A stretch of DNA of 64,000 bases from Tenericutes bacterium MO-XQ (GTDB lineage: Bacteria; Bacillota_I; Bacilli_A; Acholeplasmatales; Acholeplasmataceae): contig CP017948.1 in assembly GCA_002838185.1 (NCBI GenBank), positions 1,426,001 through 1,490,000 on the forward strand. Reading direction: 5' to 3'. Below the pieces are notes generated by a model. It saw nothing but the letters and a program-made list of their open reading frames with translations. It was not told the origin of the DNA and ran no database searches. The position numbers and the translations under genes were made by a program. Positions 61,486-64,000 of the stretch are shown piece after piece. How positions within the stretch are numbered: position 1 is the first letter of the stretch; every line of letters begins with the position of its first letter.

Positions 61486-63189
61486 ATGAATGAAAGAAAA
61501 GTAATCAGAATAGAAGCTACCCCAGCATTTATTCCAGGTAATACAGATGCACTTCCAAAAAGGAGACGTGTGTGTGCCTATGCAAGAGTCTCAACAGATT
61601 CAACCGATCAACTTAATTCTTATAATGCTCAAATCACTGAATATACAAAAAGAATCCAAGAAAATATAGATTGGGACTTTGTAGACTTATATGCAGATGA
61701 AGGCACGTCAGGAACCAGTACAAAAAAGAGAGTCAATTTTTTAAGAATGCTTGAGGATGCAAGAAATGGAAAAATTGATTTAATTTTGACAAAATCATTA
61801 TCAAGATTCGCAAGAAACACTGTGGATTGTTTATCAATTATTCAAGAACTGAGATTAATCAATGTTGAAGTCTTCTTTGAAAAGGAAAACCTCAGTTCTA
61901 CAGATTCAAAAGTTGATTTAATGTTGACAATATTCTCTTCTATTGCTCAAGAGGAAGCAAGAAATATAAGTGAAAATGTTAAATGGGGTATTAGAAAAAG
62001 ATACAAAGAAGGCACGATTCGAATCAATACAAGTAGATTTCTAGGATACGATAAAGATGCGCATGGAAAAATCATTGTCAACGATTCAGAAGCTAAAGTA
62101 GTTAAAATGATATATAACTTATATATTTCAGGAATGTCATATAGAGAAATAGCCAAACACTTAATTGATAATAATTTCAAAAACGGTAGAAAAGAAGTTG
62201 TTTGGCATCCAGCTAACATAATGAATATTCTTAAGAATGAAAAGTATATGGGAGATGTACTTCTTCAAAAAAGAGTTACACTCGATTATTTATCTCATAA
62301 GTCAGTCATCAATACTGGTCAAGCTCCCCAATATTATATTGAAAATAATCATGAGGCTATTATTTCAAAAGAGTTGTTCGATGTTGTCCAACAAATGACA
62401 AAAGTTCGCTCGACAAGTAATGAGTCTTCTCGCTATGGGAATCAGTTTCCATTAAGTGGTATTGTACATTGTAGTTGTTGTGGACGCGTTTTAAATAGAA
62501 ACTACTATAATTATCGGACAGAAAACGAAAGAGTTGTCCTAACCTGTAAAAATACCTCAAAGAAAAAAATCAAATGTAATAACTTGCCCATCGATAATGA
62601 AACACTTGAAATGGTTTGTAGTGATGCTTTATTAAAACTGGAAATTATCAATCCTACTTTGGTAGCTCAGATATCACATACAGTAATTAAGAATTTAGAT
62701 TCAAGTCAAATTATCGATTCAATAGAATTAAAACAAAGACAAATAAATCAAGTTGAAGATGAGATTAAGGGATTGATAAACTTAAGAATATCTGATGTAT
62801 CAAATCAAAACGATAAATATCTTGTCAAAGCTTTTGAAGATAAGAAACAAGAGATTGAAGATTTGCAGTATGAACTTGAACAATTTAAAAACCAACTGGC
62901 TTCTCTTCATATCAACAATAAACGTATACAAAAGCTTCAGGAATTCTTACAGAAAACTAAATCCCTAAGCCGAGATGCTCTTCTTCTAATATTTAAGAAA
63001 ATTATTCAAATATCAAACCAGGAAGTAATTTTATGTATGAGTAATTTAGACATATCCTCTAAAGACTTCACTGATAAAATTGAACTTCTAAGAACCTACG
63101 ATTCACTGTTTGATTCATCCATTAAAAACGAGAAAAATGGATTTCAAATCAAATATAGTGTTATTGAAATTGGAGATGAGCTTATATGA
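61486..63189 (+). CDS. large serine recombinase 1
   Basis: 567 residues. The resolvase domain (about 25-175) has the nucleophile Ser in VCAYARVSTDS and SRFARNTVDCLSII. The recombinase domain (about 200-300) carries GISYREIAKHL and a conserved LKNEKYMGDVLLQK. The zinc ribbon has CSCCGRVL and later Cys residues (about 325-365). A coiled coil (about 400-480) follows. It mediates integration/excision between short att sites. GGAGG precedes the ATG; its TGA overlaps the ATG of the next recombinase. Confidence 0.92.
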   Translation: MNERKVIRIEATPAFIPGNTDALPKRRRVCAYARVSTDSTDQLNSYNAQITEYTKRIQENIDWDFVDLYADEGTSGTSTKKRVNFLRMLEDARNGKIDLILTKSLSRFARNTVDCLSIIQELRLINVEVFFEKENLSSTDSKVDLMLTIFSSIAQEEARNISENVKWGIRKRYKEGTIRINTSRFLGYDKDAHGKIIVNDSEAKVVKMIYNLYISGMSYREIAKHLIDNNFKNGRKEVVWHPANIMNILKNEKYMGDVLLQKRVTLDYLSHKSVINTGQAPQYYIENNHEAIISKELFDVVQQMTKVRSTSNESSRYGNQFPLSGIVHCSCCGRVLNRNYYNYRTENERVVLTCKNTSKKKIKCNNLPIDNETLEMVCSDALLKLEIINPTLVAQISHTVIKNLDSSQIIDSIELKQRQINQVEDEIKGLINLRISDVSNQNDKYLVKAFEDKKQEIEDLQYELEQFKNQLASLHINNKRIQKLQEFLQKTKSLSRDALLLIFKKIIQISNQEVILCMSNLDISSKDFTDKIELLRTYDSLFDSSIKNEKNGFQIKYSVIEIGDELI

Positions 63190-64000
63190 TTGAACTAAAG
63201 GAAGTTATTAATTATAAAGATTTATCCCTTCATAAAAAAAAGCGAAACGTCTGTGCTTATGCAAGGGTTTCTACTTCTTCTGAAGTTCAACTATTAAGTT
63301 TTGATACACAAGTATCAACATATGCCAAACAAATCATGAGCAATCCTGATTGGAACTTTGTAGGAGTTTATGCAGACGAAGGTAAAAGTGGAACCAATAT
63401 CACCAAACGAACACAGTTTAATTTGATGATTGAAGCTGCAAGAAATGGACTAATTGATTTAATTATTACAAAATCAATCTCTAGGTTTTCTAGAAATACA
63501 CTTGATAGTATCAAGTTAATACAAGAGCTAAAAAATAAAAATGTTGAAGTGTTCTTCGAAAAAGAGAACATCTCAACTTTCGATCCAAAGATTGAGTTGA
63601 TTATGTCAGTTCTTAGTGGAATGGCTGAGGAGGAGTCAAGATCTATAAGTGAAAATGTCAAATGGGGTAATACAAAAAGATTTGAAAAAGGAGAGTTTCA
63701 TGTTGTCACTAAAGGTATGCTTGGATATGATCATGATGAGTTTGGAAACCTAGTTATCAATGAACAAGAAGCCTCTACTGTAAGAAAAATATATGAACTA
63801 TTCTTAGATGGATTTGGAGCAACTCCTATTATGAGATATCTAGAAGACCATAGTATTCCAACCACTTATGGTAATAAACATTGGAGTAAAACAGCAATTT
63901 ATGGCATATTAAAAAATGAAAAATATACAGGTAATGCTTTATTGCAAAAAACATACAGACCATCATTCAAATCAAAGCATACTGCCAATAATAAAGGTGA
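63186..64000 (+). CDS. large serine recombinase 2 (truncated by window edge)
   Basis: 271 codons visible; the 3' end lies beyond 64000. The catalytic domain has VCAYARVSTSS with the nucleophile Ser, YADEGKSGT and SISRFSRNTLDSI. A recombinase domain begins at about 195 (LDGFGATPIMRYL, ILKNEKYTGNALLQK). It shares architecture with recombinase 1 but is clearly diverged. The ATGA overlap shows translational coupling, as in ccrA/ccrB-type pairs. Confidence 0.9.
   Translation, partial: MIELKEVINYKDLSLHKKKRNVCAYARVSTSSEVQLLSFDTQVSTYAKQIMSNPDWNFVGVYADEGKSGTNITKRTQFNLMIEAARNGLIDLIITKSISRFSRNTLDSIKLIQELKNKNVEVFFEKENISTFDPKIELIMSVLSGMAEEESRSISENVKWGNTKRFEKGEFHVVTKGMLGYDHDEFGNLVINEQEASTVRKIYELFLDGFGATPIMRYLEDHSIPTTYGNKHWSKTAIYGILKNEKYTGNALLQKTYRPSFKSKHTANNKG

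Noticed and set aside
1-64000. Mycoplasma code (TGA as tryptophan)
   Set aside because: Tryptophan positions in conserved motifs are TGG, and TGA ends genes at natural points, including ATGA overlaps at 857-860 and 63186-63189.

Overview
The window is AT-rich (roughly one-third G+C) and uses the standard bacterial code: tryptophan is TGG, and TGA ends real genes such as the ferredoxin at 857-1078. Strong Shine-Dalgarno sites, TATAAT promoters and U-tract terminators all point to Bacillota or the free-living Mollicutes. A solitary tryptophan synthase beta gene under a T-box, an anaerobic ferredoxin-linked 2-oxoacid oxidoreductase, arginine deiminase and a diguanylate cyclase fit an anaerobic Acholeplasma/Izemoplasma-type genome. 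That placement is inference, because no rRNA or other phylogenetic marker is present.

Left half (1-31.7 kb) is a chromosome-like housekeeping region. It holds a branched-chain amino acid oxidation operon (leucine dehydrogenase, ferredoxin, VorB) with a cre-like site, MsrB, a soluble hybrid histidine kinase, PgpA, a PI-PLC-like enzyme, and a 39-residue CDGSH-type Fe-S protein whose histidine ligand is replaced by cysteine. It continues with arginine deiminase, DUF554, aldo/keto reductase, two esterases, a Ca2+ P-type ATPase, a NYN-LOTUS protein, T-box-trpB, an arsenic operon (arsR-permease-thioredoxin-arsC-acr3), a PAS-GGDEF cyclase, APH-fold kinases and a Fic protein. An IS3-family element has inserted in the loop of the terminator shared by arcA and the converging methyltransferase.

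Right half (31.8-64 kb) is accessory DNA. After an ISL3-family element comes a minus-strand defence island: an AbiH-like protein with a coiled-coil ABC-type ATPase, a complete Wadjet operon (jetA-jetB-jetC-jetD), and a large membrane-anchored protein of unknown function. The 5' end of that last gene is cut off by a second IS3-family element. Next are two almost identical IS21-family copies flanking 5.7 kb of cargo (methyltransferase, cupin, a DUF6088/AbiEi-like protein with a frameshifted HTH partner, GNAT, AlkD-like, histidine phosphatase).

The two inner borders of the IS21 copies carry the two halves of a single xre gene, in permuted order, each with one copy of the same 5-bp target duplication. 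This is the footprint expected if a circular cargo-plus-IS21 molecule had integrated beside a resident IS21 copy. The window ends in an integrative-element module: a DUF4373 protein, an Xis-like protein, a tyrosine integrase, an Xre protein, a divergent repressor with an operator-rich intergenic region, a 49-residue protein, and two translationally coupled large serine recombinases, the second cut by the window edge.
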